Part shown: in pieces, positions 5,055 to 7,071 of the stretch
How the letters are laid out: every line of letters begins with the position of its first letter
Numbering within the stretch: position 1 is the first letter of the stretch
Assembly: GCA_902373525.1 (NCBI GenBank)
Contig: CABKMN010000120.1
Location: forward strand, 1 to 7,071
DNA: 7,071 nucleotides
Reading direction: 5' to 3'
DNA from: an uncultured Bilophila sp.
GTDB lineage: Bacteria; Desulfobacterota; Desulfovibrionia; Desulfovibrionales; Desulfovibrionaceae
Notes under the pieces: model-generated
Databases searched by the model: none
The model's input: the letters and a program-made list of their open reading frames with translations, nothing else
What the model was told of the DNA's origin: nothing
Position numbers and translations under genes: made by a program

Positions 5055-5615
5055 GTGAGCAAGATCGTCGTTTCGGTCATCGGGCTGGATTGCCCCGGCG
5101 TGGTGTACGCCGTGTCCAGCACGCTTTCGGCCCTTGAATGCAACATCGAAGAAGTGAGCCAGACCATCCTGAAAAACCAGTTCGCGGCGATTTTCGTTGC
5201 CAACAAGCCGGAAAATCTGGACAACAACCTCATCCACGACCGCCTTTCCCAAGCCATCGAAGACCGGGGCATGCACCTTTCGGTCACGATCCGCGATTTC
5301 GAGGAAAGCGAGGAATACGCCCTTGTCGAAAGCGAACCCTTCGTGGTCACCGTGGACGGCGAGGACCGCTTTGAAATCATTTCCGCCTTCTCCAAGATTT
5401 TCGCGGACCAGAAGGTCAACATCGAGAACCTGAAGGCCCTCATGCCCGAGGATGAGAAGCGCGCCCTGCTGGTGTTCGAAATCGCCCTGCCGATGGAAAT
5501 CGACCGCAACGCCCTGCGCCGGACCCTCAAGGACAAGGCCCGCACCCTCGGCCTCCAGCTCAGCATGCAGCACCGCGACATCTTCGAGGCCCTGCACCGC
5601 GTCCAGCCGGTTTAG
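5055..5615 (+). CDS. Double ACT-domain protein, GcvR/UPF0237-like
   Basis: A 186-residue cytoplasmic protein made of two ACT ligand-binding domains and no DNA-binding or catalytic domain. ACT-1 (about 3-80) opens with IVVSVIGLDCPGVVYAVSS (4-22), carrying the DxPG turn after the first strand, and continues with the NIEEVSQ helix-strand step (30-36). ACT-2 (about 95-175) runs from FVVTVDGEDRFEIISAFSK (96-114) to KVNIENLKA; its turn is EDRFE, so the glycine of the ligand-binding loop is lost. This build matches GcvR, which controls the glycine cleavage system in enterobacteria, and the shorter UPF0237 proteins. The GTG start removes 67 upstream codons that lack family likeness. The downstream UPF0210 gene begins 32 bases after the stop, so the pair is surely co-transcribed. 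It may sense an amino acid and act on its partner protein; the ligand is unknown. Confidence 0.9.
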   Translation: MSKIVVSVIGLDCPGVVYAVSSTLSALECNIEEVSQTILKNQFAAIFVANKPENLDNNLIHDRLSQAIEDRGMHLSVTIRDFEESEEYALVESEPFVVTVDGEDRFEIISAFSKIFADQKVNIENLKALMPEDEKRALLVFEIALPMEIDRNALRRTLKDKARTLGLQLSMQHRDIFEALHRVQPV

Positions 5616-5634
5616 TTCTCCATCCACGCTTCCC

Positions 5635-5639
5635 GGAGG
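5635..5639 (+). promoter_or_regulatory. Ribosome binding site of the UPF0210 gene
   Basis: GGAGG, 8 bases before ATG 5648, inside the 32-base spacer after the ACT gene. This is a strong site, suggesting independent, efficient initiation within the shared transcript. Confidence 0.75.
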
Positions 5640-5647
5640 AAGTTTTC

Positions 5648-7021
5648 ATGCTTACAGATCGTGAAGTTCTCAGCACCCTCAATATGCTGCGCAACGAGCA
5701 CCTCGACGTGCGCACCGTGACCCTCGGCATCAGCCTGTTCGACTGCGCCAGTCACGACTTCGACGTGTTCGCCTACCGTGTGCGCGCCAAAATCGCCAAA
5801 TACGCCGCCAAGCTCGTCGCCACCTGCAACGAGGTGGGCGACCGGTTCGGCATCCCCGTGGTCAACAAGCGCATCAGCGTCAGCCCCATCGGCGTGGTCG
5901 GCGCGTCCTTCACCCGCGATCAGATGGTCCGGGCCTGTCAGGTGCTCGACGAATCCGCCAAGGACGCGGGCGTCGATTTCCTCGGCGGCTTCGGCGCGCT
6001 GGTCGAAAAGGGCATCACCCCCGGCGAGCGCAACCTCATCGACGCCCTGCCCGAAGCCCTCGCCACCACGGACCGCATCTGTTCGTCCATCAACGTGGCT
6101 TCGACCCGTTCCGGCATCAACATGGACGCCGTGGCCCTGCTCGGTCAGCGCATCCTCGACGTGGCGGAAGCGACCCGCAGCCGCGACGGCCTCGGCTGCG
6201 CCAAGCTGGTGGTCTTCGCCAACATCCCGCAGGACGTGCCCTTCATGGCGGGGGCCTACCTCGGCGTGGGCGAGCCGGACGTGGTGATCAACGTGGGCGT
6301 CTCCGGCCCCGGCGTGGTCAAGAAGGCCATCGACCGCGCGATGGCGAGCCACAACGGCCAGTTCACGCTGGGCGACGTTGCGGAAGTCATCAAGCGCACG
6401 GCCTACAAGGTCACGCGCGTGGGCGAGATCATCGGCAACGAAGTGGCGAACCGTCTGGACCTGCCCTTCGGCGTCGCGGACCTCTCGCTGGCTCCGACGC
6501 CCGCCGTGGGCGACTCCGTGGGCGAAATCTTCCAGAGCGTGGGCCTGTCCTCCATCGGCGCGCCCGGCACGACCGCAGTGCTCGCCATGCTCAACGACGC
6601 GGTGAAGAAGGGCGGCGCGTTCGCCTCGTCCCATGTGGGCGGATTGTCCGGCGCGTTCATCCCGGTTTCCGAGGACTCCAGCATCGAGGCCGCCACCCGT
6701 TCCGGCGCGCTGTCTCTCGAAAAGCTCGAAGCCATGACCAGCGTGTGTTCCGTGGGCCTCGACATGATCGCCATCCCCGGCGACACGCCCGCCGCCACCA
6801 TTTCCGGCATCATCGCGGACGAAATGGCCATCGGCATGATCAACTCCAAGACCACCGCCGTGCGCGTCATCCCCGTCCCCGGCAAGGGGGTAGGCGAAAA
6901 GGCCTGCTTCGGCGGCCTGCTCGGCGAGGCGGACATCATCCCCGTCCCCGGCGGCGACGCCAGCTCCTTTATCAGCCTCGGCGGGCGCATCCCCGCGCCT
7001 ATTCACAGTTTGAAGAACTAG
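5648..7021 (+). CDS. DUF711/UPF0210 (PFL family) protein of unknown function
   Basis: A 457-residue protein of full family length, related by fold to pyruvate formate-lyase but of unknown activity. Family-type blocks: GGFGALVEKG (113-122), SSINVASTRSGINMDAV (146-162), CAKLVVFANIPQDVPFMAGA (184-203), GVGEPDVVINVGVSGPG (206-222), DLSLAPTPAVGDSVGE (278-293), SSHVGGLSGAFIPVSED (327-343) and IAIPGDTPAATISGIIADE (374-392). I see no RVxG[YF] glycyl-radical loop and no Cys-Cys pair as in true PFL, so radical chemistry is not supported; the glycine-rich conserved loops suggest ligand or metal binding. No signal peptide or clear membrane helix. It follows the double-ACT gene by 32 bases; ACT plus UPF0210 is a recurrent gene pair in many bacteria, which implies a shared job, perhaps an ACT-regulated enzyme. 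A strong hairpin follows. Confidence 0.92.
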   Translation: MLTDREVLSTLNMLRNEHLDVRTVTLGISLFDCASHDFDVFAYRVRAKIAKYAAKLVATCNEVGDRFGIPVVNKRISVSPIGVVGASFTRDQMVRACQVLDESAKDAGVDFLGGFGALVEKGITPGERNLIDALPEALATTDRICSSINVASTRSGINMDAVALLGQRILDVAEATRSRDGLGCAKLVVFANIPQDVPFMAGAYLGVGEPDVVINVGVSGPGVVKKAIDRAMASHNGQFTLGDVAEVIKRTAYKVTRVGEIIGNEVANRLDLPFGVADLSLAPTPAVGDSVGEIFQSVGLSSIGAPGTTAVLAMLNDAVKKGGAFASSHVGGLSGAFIPVSEDSSIEAATRSGALSLEKLEAMTSVCSVGLDMIAIPGDTPAATISGIIADEMAIGMINSKTTAVRVIPVPGKGVGEKACFGGLLGEADIIPVPGGDASSFISLGGRIPAPIHSLKN

Positions 7022-7033
7022 AAGATTGGGGAA

Positions 7034-7071
7034 GGGAGGGGGAACCTTTCTGGAGAAAGGTTCCCCCTCCC
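7034..7071 (+). terminator. 17-bp hairpin after the UPF0210 gene
   Basis: GGGAGGGGGAACCTTTC (7034-7050) is perfectly complementary to GAAAGGTTCCCCCTCCC (7055-7071) around a TGGA loop. It begins 12 bases after the stop codon. The window ends at its last base, so a T-run cannot be checked. Its position and strength make it the likely terminator of the ACT-UPF0210 transcript. Its G-rich left arm resembles that of the hairpin at 217-252. Confidence 0.75.

Noticed and set aside
6834..6893. RVIPVPG in the UPF0210 protein as a glycyl-radical loop
   Set aside because: The radical motif is RVxG[YFW]; here the glycine is at the wrong distance and no aromatic residue follows. No activating-enzyme gene is nearby.
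5612..7006. 464-codon open frame on the minus strand opposite the UPF0210 gene
   Set aside because: It is repetitive in Gly, His, Asp and Ala with no recognisable domain, and mirrors the sense gene's codons.

Overview
The window is a GC-rich bacterial chromosome segment with six complete protein genes and no mobile element, RNA gene or CRISPR array that I can see. The gene families (a Fhs with a variant signature, FolD, a double-ACT protein next to a DUF711/UPF0210 protein, and a small PHP-family phosphatase-like protein) and the long G-rich hairpins after genes suggest a Desulfovibrionaceae-type sulfate reducer or relative. That assignment is inference from remembered family patterns, not from a search.

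Layout. Bases 1-283 hold no convincing gene, but contain G-rich repeats and several hairpins. A PHP-domain protein gene follows on the + strand (284-967). It converges on a minus-strand block: speG (2626-2084), then folD (2061-1171) only 22 bases further on, ending at a clear Rho-independent terminator (1102-1061). Upstream of speG lies a 369-base structured gap (2627-2995). Beyond it is fhs, also on the minus strand (4774-2996), with its own probable terminator (2988-2949). A 280-base divergent intergenic region separates fhs from a plus-strand pair: a double-ACT-domain protein (5055-5615, GTG start) and a DUF711/UPF0210 'PFL family' protein (5648-7021). A 17-bp hairpin closes the window.

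How the genes fit together. Fhs and FolD form the formate branch of tetrahydrofolate metabolism: formate + THF + ATP to 10-formyl-THF, then to 5,10-methenyl- and 5,10-methylene-THF. They appear to be separate transcription units, with folD co-transcribed with the polyamine acetyltransferase gene speG. The ACT-UPF0210 pair is a widespread conserved partnership of unknown function; its ACT protein resembles the glycine-cleavage repressor GcvR. Its position head-to-head with fhs makes a one-carbon or amino-acid link worth testing. This pair is the most interesting part of the window.
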